The notes under the pieces: model-generated | What the model was told of the DNA's origin: nothing | Databases searched by the model: none | The model's input: the letters and a program-made list of their open reading frames with translations, nothing else | Shown: positions 38,501 through 48,400 of the stretch, in pieces | How positions within the stretch are numbered: position 1 is the stretch's first letter | Layout of the letters: every line of letters begins with the position of its first letter | Program-made: the position numbers and the translations under genes | NCBI GenBank assembly: GCA_016801845.1 | Contig: CM028906.1 | Location: 6,917,001 to 6,981,000 of the forward strand | Length of the DNA stretch: 64,000 nt | From: Polydactylus sextarius | Lineage: Eukaryota; Chordata; Actinopteri; Polynemidae | Reading direction: 5' to 3'

Positions 38501-39718
38501 CAGGCGACCTCAGTGATTCACTGCGTAAAATGAAAATTCAGTCTTTTATTTCCAGTCACTCAGCAGCTCAGCTCGACTTACCGAAAGAAGTTTGTGCTTG
38601 TTAGTACTGGTGATAAAAAAAAAACAGTGATTTCCTGTTTTGTGAATAATGGGGACACCTCTGTTATCTGCTAATGCTGTTATCTATTTAACGCTGGCAG
38701 GTGTTCCTCTGTGTAGGGGAAGGATGCACAGACAACGACACCAACATCCTCCACTACAACCACGTGGCTCTGGCTTTCCTCACAGGCTTTCTGTTTGCCA
38801 CACATTTACCTGAGCGCCTGGCACCTGGCAGCTTTGACTACATAGGTAACACTGAGCTGAGGTGTTGGAATATTTAGTCAGAAGAATTAGTTAGAACCAA
38901 GACAGAGATCATCAAAAATGTGCTAAATAAACAATAATACAAATGTTGCGCTATCGGATGTCGGAAGTGTAGATTAACAACTTTTTTACAAAAATTACTA
39001 GATGTCAGTGTGGTGTTTACAGTTTTTTTTTTTTTTTTTTTACCTCTGCCCCTCAGGGGCAAAATATAGTTCAAGCTTTTTTAATATAATGGTCAGTTAT
39101 TGGATAAATGATACAATATGATATTGAGTATAAGAGCAGAGCACAAGATTCACAGGGCTGAGGGGTGATTATGTGCAGGGAGGTGAAAAGTTTGCCATAA
39201 TAATGTATCTTGGAGTGTCAGAAATAGATTCTCAAATTTAATGAAACACTATATTCACCTTTTAAGAGTTACAGAATAAAGCTAATGCTCAGCCACCATG
39301 TGTTTTATGTATTATTATTACACAATCAGCAATGTGAATTATTTACTCAGTTATTACTGTTTTGACTTTACTTCTCCTCTGACTCTCTGACTGTATCATG
39401 TCTGAACTCAAACTCGACTCAATTGCTCCCTCTGCAGGTCACAGCCATCAACTCTTCCACGTGTGTGGCATCCTCGGCACACACTTCCAGATGAAGGCCA
39501 TTGAACAGGACATGGTGACACGACGCCCCTGGCTCCTCAAACACTCCATTCCCATTACGTTCTCCAACTCAGTGGGGGCGGCGCTGTTGTGCTTGGTGCT
39601 GAATTTAACTATTATCATCCTCTACAGTCTACCTCTGCTTTCTGGACCGGCCTGCCATGAAAAGAAGTGTGATAATGGTCTAAAGAAAACCTCAACTAAG
39701 ACCAGTCCCTGCTGCTAA
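32519..39718 (+). CDS. paqr5: Membrane progestin receptor gamma, PAQR family (seven exons)
   Basis: Exons: 32519-32569, 32916-33043, 35862-36067, 36449-36575, 37801-37897, 38701-38845 and 39438-39718. All have GT-AG borders and consistent phases, giving 344 aa (human PAQR5 330). The protein is a seven-helix membrane receptor of the progestin and adipoQ receptor family. In other vertebrates these bind progestins at the cell surface. Diagnostic sequence in order: N-terminal VFHEDSIISGYRHPRSS, TNETLNIWTH before helix 1, SSCAHTFSSMS at residues 98-108 with His102, FFFDYGA with Asp119, FAYPYLFDSIPLFYR, HLPERLAPGSFDYIGHSHQLFH with His255 and His259. The last two histidines with His102 form the PAQR metal-site pattern. 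The C-terminus is a short lysine- and cysteine-rich tail. The exon 2 acceptor (TTTTTTGAG) is weak but required by the frame. Teleosts have paqr5a and paqr5b; I cannot tell which this is. Confidence 0.94.
33044..35861 (+). other. paqr5: paqr5 intron 2
   Basis: Largest paqr5 intron, about 2.8 kb, with no coding exon seen. It contains a T run near 33163-33180, short TG tracts near 34660-34680 and a SINE-like remnant at 35291-35370. Confidence 0.85.
35291..35370 (+). mobile_element. tRNA-derived SINE-like remnant (head and middle part)
   Basis: The sequence AGGCAGCTGTGGCCTAGGAG followed by a GTGGAG stretch, GTTTGACCTCTGGCTCC and CCAAGATACTGAA resembles a very common teleost interspersed repeat. 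The consensus of that repeat, as I recall it, has an A-box-like TGGCTCAGGAGGTAGAGC, a B-box-like GGTTCGATCCC, then AAGTGTCCTTGGGCAAGATACTGAACCCC. This copy is diverged and internally deleted. I do not assign a family name. Confidence 0.5.
36068..38700 (+). other. paqr5: paqr5 introns 3 to 5
   Basis: Introns 36068-36448, 36576-37800 and 37898-38700 separate small coding exons. They are AT-rich. Intron 5 has a perfect 16-bp-arm inverted repeat (38025-38060), an AT-rich hairpin (38141-38162) and A runs near 38222 and 38617. Confidence 0.85.
38025..38060. repeat. Perfect inverted repeat, 16-bp arms, 4-nt loop
   Basis: TAGTGCATGTAAATAT at 38025-38040 is followed by CACT and then by its exact reverse complement at 38045-38060. 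A second, purely A/T hairpin with 10-bp arms lies at 38141-38162. Both are in paqr5 intron 5. Confidence 0.9.
38846..39437 (+). other. paqr5: paqr5 intron 6
   Basis: Phase-1 intron of 592 nt with donor GTAACA and acceptor CTCTGCAG. It contains a T run near 39023-39040 and nothing else of note. Confidence 0.9.
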
Positions 39719-40530
39719 ACTCTCAGGTTTATGAGCCTCTGCTGAGGATCCCATCTGGTCATGGGACATACACACATGTAAAAAGAGTTTATGATGGGTT
39801 ATATAAGACACTGTAAAGAGCTAAAAAGAAGAGATGTGATGTTCAAATGAATTATAAGCTGAAGTCTCCACTAAACTGACAGTGGTAGTTGACCAGACAT
39901 CACTGTGACAACTGCTGTTAGAAAAAGCAATAAACTGAAAGTAAGGTGAGGGCACCGTCTCTACGAACATGCAACAGAGATTTAACAACAATGTTTGTTA
40001 CCGTAGTATGTGATGAATCTAAATGTTTCTGAGGAAACTTGTTCCAGTAAAAAACTACAAATGTAGTAGGTGAGTTTGATTATGATTATGAGGCACTGCT
40101 TTGATGATAAAATCATGTAAATGTTATGATGTTGATTTAATGTTCTATGTCTAATTGTGGCACTTCAGTCAGACACTGTGCTTCTAAATATTCATCTTGT
40201 TCATGCTTGTTCATAGTCTGACTAACCTGACCATCACTCATATAAATTGTTATCTAAAAGAGGCAGTTATGACAAGGAAAGACACATATTTTTGCTTTAG
40301 AGCTGCCAAAAGGCAAAGTTTAATAAATGAGAAGTTTTGTTACTGATAATGTAAGATATATTTAACAGATTAGATGTTTTTTGAATAGTTTATTTACCCT
40401 CAAATGATCCATCTGACCCAGTCACACTGTTACATTGCTCCTTGACAAAATTGAGATATTTAAGTACAATGTTATTTATTAAGATTTGTTTTTTTGATTT
40501 TTCAAATAAACTATAAAGCAAACAAACTAC
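39719..40530 (+). other. paqr5: paqr5 3' UTR
   Basis: AT-rich sequence after the stop codon, with AATAAA at 39929-39934 and again at 40505-40510. The second is embedded in a T-rich to A-rich context and is the more likely main end, giving a 3' UTR of about 0.8 kb. Confidence 0.55.
40505..40510 (+). terminator. paqr5: Candidate poly(A) signal of paqr5
   Basis: AATAAA in TTTTTCAAATAAACTATAAA. An earlier AATAAA at 39929-39934 is an alternative. Confidence 0.55.
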
Positions 40531-41554
40531 GTGTCATCATGATTTTAAAGCTGAAGCTTTGTTATTTATCCAGCGACTCTTAGTGATTTGTTGATTGAAA
40601 CCGTTTCAATCAAACAAGCTAAATAGTTTCTGTTTTAATTTGTCAGATTGCACCAATTTGTTTTTGTCTTCAGTTCATTCTTATACTTTGATTCATCTCT
40701 GATCTCTGGGCTTCAGTCTTCAAATCTCTGAGCGATGCTGATCATGTCCTCACCACCGAGACCGTTCAGTTCAACAAAACTGACACAGACTCGACTCACC
40801 TCAGCTGCTGCTGTTACCAGCAGTTGTTCAGATTATAATCGCCCTCGGCACTTTTTGCCAGAGAGACGAGCCACAGGGCTTTCCACATTCCCAAACATAC
40901 CACAACGAGTCGACAGACTCAGTGCCAGTCAGCCTGAGGATATAACCTCTGAACATCCAGCTTCCTGTTCGACAGTCCAGACACTCATAGCTGCAAGTAT
41001 TTTTCAGCTTGGCTCAAGATTTTAAGTGTTTCTGGGTCTTTTCACTTTTTTCGCTTCAGTTTTTTTTTTTAATTTACTGAAAATCATAAACTGTTGACTC
41101 AAGAGATTAATATTTCTTCCCACTGTATATTTATTCAAGACTCAATATCATTACCCAATAATCATTGCTACTATTTCCAATGTCAATAGTGAAGTCTCTT
41201 ATTTAAATTGAGCAGATCCAGTTAATATCTAAAGATCCAAATACAGGAAAAGCAGTTGATATATGTACATTGGTAGGGTAAGTAAAAATAGACAAGGTCT
41301 GTTAGACAAGTTTTTTTTTCCTCAGTGTCACATTAATATTAATAATTGGCACATTAAAGCTCAGGAGGGAGTTTAAGGCAATGAGGTGACAGATAAGACA
41401 GCAAAGGAAGCTGTAAAACATGAGGATAAGGAGGAGACATGAGGATAAGCGTAATCATTTTGGCGACAAGGAGACAAAAAAAATTCTGACAAAAAAAAAA
41501 AAAAAATATTGCAGAATTAAAATCCATGAACCAAGTCATAGGGTAAGACTAACA
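40531..41554. other. Intergenic gap before the LINE locus
   Basis: No gene recognised. A 96-codon open frame at 40735-41025 has Ser/Thr/Pro-rich translation without family resemblance. A and T runs occur near 41309 and 41489-41505. Confidence 0.6.
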
Positions 41555-41738
41555 CAGTCAGATAACTATTACTTCAAAAACAGACATATCTCAGATGGAT
41601 CTGGAAAAACTGGTCTATGCTCTTACCTTTAGTCGACTCTGCTCCTGTGATGGTGTGTTAACAGGTCTGAGCAGCTTCAGTTGATTCAGATCACCGCTTC
41701 TCTAGTCCTCAAAAGAAAGAGAAAGAAAGTCATATCAC
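41555..41738 (+). mobile_element. Older LINE (L2/CR1 superfamily) 3' fragment, left half
   Basis: Read with frame changes, this stretch gives QMDLEKLVYALTFSRL and then EQLQLIQITASLVLKRKRKK. Those correspond to the end of the reverse transcriptase/C-terminal region typical of fish L2-like LINEs (LEKVIHAFVTSRLDYCN ... LQLIQNAAARVL). The match stops at 41738, where the younger L2 copy begins, and resumes at 44657. Confidence 0.7.
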
Positions 41739-44656
41739 AAGGTTTGAGTTCACTGTGTTAGATTACACAACTTCTGAGAAGCAATTTCACTACAGTAGGT
41801 GTCTGTCTGATGATGTTGTGGCTAAATTCAAAGAACAGTTATCTATCCATGTGCCATATATGAATACAGCAGAGGATGACTATCTTAAATTTACTGCTGC
41901 TCAGATTGATCATGGTTTTGACAGTGTTGCATCTTGCCTACGTTCAACACTTGATGCTGTTGCCCCATTGAGAAAGAAGGTAGTGAATCAGAGGAGGAGA
42001 GTTCCTTGGTTTAACTCACAAACACAGGCTTTAAAGCAACAGTCACGGATTCTAGAGAGGAAGTGGCGTTCAACCAAACAAGAAGAATTTTATGTAGCCT
42101 GGAGAAATAGTTTCATAGGATATAAGAGAGCCCTCAGAAAAGCCAGAGCCTCTTACTATTCCTCTTTAATTGAAGAAAACAAGAACAACCCCAGGTTCCT
42201 TTTCAGTACTGTAGCCAGGCTGACAGAAAGTCATAGCTCTGTGGAGCCGTCTATTCCAGTAAATCTCAGCAGCAATGACTTTATGAACTTTTTTACAAAT
42301 AAAATTATTGTCATCAGAGATAAAATTAGTTACCTCCTTCCCACTTCTGGCACTGATATTTCACCCAGTGCAGTAGACTTGGAATCAGCATTAACAGCTG
42401 ACTTTTATCTGGACAGTTTTTCTCCCATAGATCTCTCTGAACTGACTACAACCATTTCTTCTTCCAGACCAACGACTTGTCTCTTAGACCCTGTTCCAAC
42501 CAGGCTGTTTAAAGGCGTCCTACCTTCAGTTGATATGTCCATCTTGCATCTGATAAATCTATCTTTAGTAAAGGCTACGTACCACAGGCTTTTAAAGCTG
42601 CAGTAATTAAACCATTACTTAAAAACCTACTCTGGACCCAAGTGATCTAGCTAATTATAGACCTATATCAAATCTCCCTTTTATGTCCAAAATCCTGGAG
42701 AAAGTTGTTGCTGCTCAACTATGTGATTACTTACATGAGAATAGTCTTTATGAGGATTTCCAGTCAGGGTTTAGAGCTCATCATAGCACAGAAACAGCAT
42801 TAGTGAAAGTTACCAATGACCTTCTTATGGCCTCAGACAATGGACTTGTCTCTATTCTTGTCTTGCTGGATCTTAGTGCTGCGTTTGACACAATTGATCA
42901 TAACATCCTATTACATAGACTAGAACATGTTGTTGGGATCAGAGGCACTGCACTTTCTTGGTTTAAATCGTATCTATCAGATAGATTCCAGTTTGTTCAT
43001 GTACACAATGAGTCTTCCACATGTACTGCGGTTAGTCATGGAGTTCCACAGGGTTCTGTGTTAGGACCAATCCTCTTTATCTTGTACATGCTTCCCTTAG
43101 GAAACATCATCAGGAAGCACAATATAAACTTCCATTGTTATGCAGGCGATACCCAGCTGTACTTATCTATGAAACCGGATGAAACTAACCAGGTCATCAA
43201 ACTTCAGGACTGTCTTAAAGACATAAAGACCTGGATGACTCAGAATTTCTTACTTTTAAACTCAGACAAAACCGAAGTCATCATACTTGGCTCTGAACAT
43301 CTAAGAACATCATTTTCAGATCACATAGCTAATCTGGATGGCATCACTTTGGCCTCCAGTTCTACTGTGAGGAATCTTGGAGTAATCTTTGATCAGGACA
43401 TATCCTTTGTATCTCATATTAGACAAGTCTCTAGAACAGCTTTTTTCCACCTACGTAATATTGCAAAAATCAGAGGCATCCTGTCTAGAAAGGATGCTGA
43501 AAAGTTGATTCATGCATTTGTTACTTGAGACTGGACTACTGTAACTCTCTACTATCAGGGTGTTCCAGTAACTCCATCAAAACCCTTCAGCTAATCCAGA
43601 ATGCTGCAGCACGGGTATTGACAGGAAGTAGGGTCAGAGATCATATTTCTCCAGTATTGGCTGCTCTTCATTGGCTTCGGTAAAATCTAGAATAGAATTC
43701 AAAATCCTCCTGCTTGCCTATAAAACCCTTAATGATCAGGCTCCATCATATCTTAAGGAGCTTGTAGCTCCTTATTATCCTAATAGATCACTTGATCACA
43801 AACTGCTGGTTTACTTGTGGTTCCTAGAGTCTCTAAGACCAGAATGGGAGGTAGAGCCTTCAGCTATCAGGCTCCTCTCTTATGGAACCAGCTCCCAGCT
43901 TGGGTCCGGGAGGCAGACACAGTTTCTACCTTTAAGGTTAGACTAAAAACTTTCCTTTATGATAAAGCCTATAGTTAAGTATGGTCCAGGCAGGACACGG
44001 GCCTGCCTGAACCATCCTTTAGTTAAGCTGCTATAGGATTAGACTGCTGGGGGACTCTGACAATACACTGCTCCTCTCTGTCCCTCACTCCTCACGTCTC
44101 TTTCTCTCCCTCACACTTCATGTCCTGATATTTATATTTAAATATTACATATTTTTAACATCATCTGCTCTCTCTCGCAGTTGTGTCTCCCCTACCCCTT
44201 TCTCTTTTACAGGAAGTTTTGACTCCAGAGCTGTTGGACTCCAATTCTTTGACGACATCATCACTTTCATCTTCATCATTATTATTATTATTATTGTAAT
44301 ATTAATTGTAATGATAATTTTACTTTAACAACTACTTGTAACCATCTACTCTCTACTGTCTCTTCCTGGTCACCCACTTTTCTTCCTCCCCCTCCCCGTC
44401 CTCCTCACTCTTTTTCCTCTGTCTCTTCTCTTTTCCCTGTTTTCATTTCACTCCAACCGGTCGAGGCAGATGACCGTCCACTCTGAGTCTGGTTCTGCTG
44501 GAGGTTTCTTCCTGTTAAAAGGGAGTTTTTCCTCTCCATTGTTGCCAAGCGCTTGCTCATTGTGGAAATGTTGGGTTTCTCTATGTAAAGTGCCTTGAGA
44601 TAAATGTTTTTATGACCTGGCGCTATATAAATAAAATAAATTGAATTGAAATTGAA
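41739..44656 (+). mobile_element. L2-type LINE (Maui-like), 5'-truncated, inactive
   Basis: This is a non-LTR retrotransposon lacking its endonuclease domain. 41755-42606 encodes the linker region with WFNSQTQALKQQSRILERKW. 42683-43528 is the reverse transcriptase, with LDLSAAFDTIDHNILLHRL, HGVPQGSVLGPILF and a mutated active site (YAGD in place of YADD, 43139-43150). Frames shift between 42600 and 42683, at about 43528 and near 43680. The C-terminal part ends WVREADTVSTFKVRLKTF and a stop at 43976-43978. The 3' UTR carries the very common teleost segment ending GTAAAGTGCCTTGAGATAA and the L2-typical tail of ATTGAA units (44641-44656). The copy cannot encode active reverse transcriptase. Confidence 0.88.
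41755..43978 (+). pseudogene. LINE reverse transcriptase pseudogene
   Basis: Coding remnant of the L2-type element, broken into at least three frames: 41755-42606, 42683-43528, and the remainder to 43978. The RT fingers and palm motifs are readable, but the first catalytic aspartate of YADD is glycine. A single-base loss near 43525 converts the conserved SRLDYCNSLLSG segment into a stop, and a further small deletion near 43680 disrupts LHWLPVKSR. Confidence 0.88.
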
Positions 44657-45053
44657 TCACTTTTTCACACAAATCTCCTGTTTCCCTGGGAATTAATCTA
44701 AATGTTGTTTCTGGTTGTTTCTGGTTTATGATTTAACACCAAAATGTATTTATGATCTTCTGTTATGTTATGAGCCATCCAGCCCCCTAAGATCATCTGA
44801 GATTGGTCTGCGTCGTGTCCCCAGAGTCAGAAACAAATACAGAGGCAGCATTCAGTTTGTATGTGCCACATATTTAGAACAAACTCCCAGAGAGCTGCAG
44901 GTTACTCTTCTTTTCCTGCTACTCTTCTTCAGGCCTGAATGATATTTATTCTATATTACTTTTCCATTTGAACTGTGACTTTAATGCTCTTTTATGTCTC
45001 ACGTAAAACACATTGAATTGCCATTTTGTTTAAACATACTGTACAAATGAACA
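44657..45053 (+). mobile_element. Older LINE (L2/CR1 superfamily) 3' fragment, right half
   Basis: The translation resumes with VYDLTPKCIYDLLLCYEPSS, GLRRVPRVRNKYRGS and YLEQTPRELQ, the usual C-terminal end of fish L2-like LINEs. It is followed by the 3' UTR ending ACACATTGAATTGCCATTTT and ACTGTACAAATGAA, which corresponds to the common AGCACTTTGAATTGCC ... TATACAAATAAA 3' end. It is the continuation of 41555-41738. Confidence 0.72.
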
Positions 45054-45210
45054 TGTCTTGCATGCTACTCAGAAGATCATGGGTAATTTACCATCCGTAT
45101 AAAACACATGTTTAGTGCTGAAATGCTGTATGGAGTGAAGTTTTTTATTTGAGAGAAACCAATATTTTTGTTTAAAAAAACAGGCAAGTAATTGTGGATT
45201 CTTCTCCAGC

Positions 45211-45224
45211 CCAGTAGATGGCGG
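45211..45224 (+). promoter_or_regulatory. CTCF-like motif upstream of kif23
   Basis: CCAGTAGATGGCGG agrees at every position with the CTCF core consensus as I know it (CCASYAGRKGGCRS). The inner AGATGGCGG also fits a YY1 site. It lies about 190 bp before the kif23 start codon and just after the LINE locus. Confidence 0.5.
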
Positions 45225-45282
45225 TAATGTGCTTTAACGCGTGTTTCCACCCGTTATTTAGAAAAGAAAAAGAAGAAAAAAA

Positions 45283-45371
45283 GGGGCGGGACAAAACACT
45301 CACAGCTCCGCGCCCTGATTGGCTGAAAACTCCGACAGTTACGTCAACGTTCACAAGAGGGAATTTTCAAA
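45283..45371 (+). promoter_or_regulatory. kif23: kif23 core promoter: GC box, CCAAT box, CHR-like element
   Basis: GGGGCGGG is at 45283-45290, an inverted CCAAT box (ATTGG, in CTGATTGGCTG) at 45318-45322, and TTCAAA (reverse complement of the CHR hexamer TTTGAA) at 45366-45371. There is no TATA box. NF-Y sites a few tens of bases upstream of a CHR near the transcription start are the established architecture of DREAM/B-MYB-controlled G2/M genes, the expression class of KIF23. Confidence 0.6.
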
Positions 45372-45410
45372 TCGAGAAGAGGCGCTCTGTAGGAGAGTTT
45401 AACAACAACC

Positions 45411-48400
45411 ATGCAGCGACCTGGGTAAGTACAGTTGTTTGTTGCATTTAACTCGACAAACAGGCAACAAGTTACAATTACGAAATGTGTTAAAGATGAC
45501 CTCCTTACGTTAGCCGTTAACATTTGTTCTCGAGGTGAACAGAAGTCAAGATAATGACGAGGATTAGCTCGTTAGCATTAGCTTAGCTCGACATCTAGAC
45601 CGCTAAGGCTCGTTGACCGAGGAGAGCTCAGGTGGTGTCTATTAATAGTTTAATAGTTTTCTGCCTCCGTTGTTGTTTGTTGTGTCTTTTTTGTTGTTGT
45701 GTGTCTCTCTGTGGCTGTTTGCAGGCTCTTTGTAGTCACTCTGTGTCTCTTTGTGGTTGTGTTGTGCCTCATTGTTGTCATTGTGTCACTTTTGGAGACA
45801 AATATTGCGTAATACTCTCACTTCAGATGGGGACATCATGGCCTAATGATCTCTGGAGAGTCGTGGCCTGTGCCATCAATAAATTGTTCTTACATGGTCT
45901 GATATTGTTTCTTTATTAAAAGGGATAAACCGTGATAACCCTAAAGATAGTCCAACATGATAAATGTGACGATTAGTTCTTATTCTTGCTGTTTTCATTA
46001 ACAAATGACACATTCACTAAAATCTGTCCTCTCAGTCATGTCTGATGAAACATTTTAAAAATAAAATTCTACATGATATTAGTTTCTGTCTAAGCATTTA
46101 AATTGAATGAAAGATCCTCAGTAATGTTAGTCAGAATTTCACATCACACTTGTATGATACATATTATATCATGGCTGGTTTTTCAAACTTTCTTCACAAA
46201 TCACTCCACTGGGTCCACACCTTATTCCCCAGAGTTTAGTGGGGCACAGAGAAATATCTCTTTCAGCAGATAATTGTGCTAAACTCTGTGTAGTGAGGCA
46301 ATAGTCAGACTCATTTCACACAATATAGGGCACTGTTCATCACTTATTTACACAATACAACCAAAACTAAAGGGACACTTTGCCCCTTTGTGTATAAATA
46401 ATTTTGGTCTTGTCTGTAGCACGTTTGTGTTTGACGTAAATTCTGTATGACTTCATCATTCACAGCAAAGGCAAGACTCCTCGGAGGCCCGGCGCGAAGA
46501 AGGCAAACAACACAGAGAAAGATCCTGTTGGAGTGAGTGAACACTGCTTACATTGTCAACCTTCAAACTGAAGCACCACAGTTTTACAGTAAAAGGGAAG
46601 CCTGTTTCCCTGTTTAAGCCAGAAATGAAAAGGAAATTTCACAATTTTAACTGAGCAAATTTGGACTCTTAAACATTACTTAAGACTTAAATTAGTGAAT
46701 TCAGAAGGTGTTGGTTTTTTTTTTTTTCTGGTCTGGTTTATTCCTCTTAAGTTCTTCTAACTGAAGCCCATTTCTACAGAGATATTTTTCTGTTTCTACT
46801 ACAAAGCTGCATATAAAAGCTGCATGTCACACAAGTGGCCTAGTATTTTTACTCAAAATGTATTCATTGTTGTTTATGTAGGTATACTGCCGTATACGAC
46901 CACTTGGAGCAGAAAATGAGGAGTGTTGTGTGGAGATGATCAGCAGCTCCACTATTCAGCTGCACGCTCCTGACGGTCTTAAAGCTAATCGCAATGGGGA
47001 ATACAAAGAGGTAAGTGTGTCTCTGCCCTCTCTGTGTTGGAAATTAGAATATGTAAAACTGTCTATATATTTTTTTACCTGTTGACCTCTCGAGGTTGTC
47101 ACTGCGAAAAATATGACCAACGCTACCAACTACCAGTGACATATTTCAGTTTCCCTCAGAAATGTTGTATCTGTACTGTGTTGAAAATCTTGGGAGCAAA
47201 AATAAACGATAATTTTATTGATTTTGCCTGTTTCTGAAAAAAAAAAAAACAGCTGTCCAATCTGATAAACGAAAAGGTGTTTTGTTCTCAGTTGTATTCA
47301 GTAGATCTGAGATTTCCTTGGATAGTCATCAGTCTTGTAGTCTAGTTTCTGTTCAATGCCATTCACATGCACTGAAAGTTTCTTTTATTCATTTATTCCT
47401 CAGACACAGTACTCCTTTAAAAAAGTGTTTGGTATCAATACCACTCAAATGGAGCTGTTTCAGGATGTTGCCAAGCCACTGGTAGAGGATCTCATTCACT
47501 GCAAGAATGGTAAGTTTAAGGCACAAAATGCAAGACACGCATACACAGAAGAATGTAGAATCTCATAGTATTTTTTTCTACTGCTTGATTAGCAGAAAAT
47601 ATAAAGGTTTTAATTTCAATTTAATTTGTTTGTCAAGGAAAGTGTGGGGATCAGCTGCTTTTCAGTATTTTTTTTTTTAAAGTTTTTATTGAAGACGTTT
47701 GCTCAAATAACTAATTTTCTGTGTAAAAGTCCACCTACAGTCGTCTTGTTTCTTGTAATTGTGATCTTCCTTGTTCATAGGTCTGCTGTTTACCTACGGT
47801 GTCACTGGAAGTGGTAAGACCTACACCATGACTGGTTCACCAGGGGAAGGTGGACTCCTGCCTCGTTGTTTAGACATGCTTTTCAACAGCATCTGCCCCT
47901 TTCAGGCCAAAAGATATGTATGTATTTAATTCATTATTCATATATTTTTGCAAAAATGTATCTTAAAAGAAAGAGACAGACATTGACTTTGAAATTTTCA
48001 TCAGGTGTTTAAACCAGATGACAAAAATGGGATGGAGATTCAGAGTCAAATTGATGCTCTTCTGGAGAGACAGAAGCGAGACAGCAGTCAGCAGCAATCG
48101 GTTCCCAAAACACCGTCCTCCAGGTAGCTTTGGGTAACTTTATGTAAAAAAAAAACGTTTAACTTATACATTTTATCTACACTTATACTCATTTTCTTTC
48201 ATTTAATTTTGTTCTAGGCAGAAGGCTGACCCTGAGTTTGGGGACATGATCAACTCAGAGGAGGCATGTAAATCTGAGAACGTAGATGAAGACTGTTGTT
48301 ACAGTGTGTTCGTGTCCTACATCGAGATCTACAACAACTACATCTACGATCTCCTTGAAGATGCTCCCTATGACCCAATCAGACCTAAGTAAGTGGCCTG

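Noticed and set aside
40735..41025. 96-codon frame between paqr5 and the LINE locus
   Set aside because: Ser/Thr/Pro-rich translation without recognisable domain, no matching splice context or promoter. Treated as chance, though it is the least AT-biased open frame in that gap.
44715..44942. 75-codon frame resembling a protein tail
   Set aside because: Considered as a host gene exon. The wording (YEPSSPLRSS, VPRVRNK) is that of a LINE C-terminus, so it is listed as the right half of the older element.
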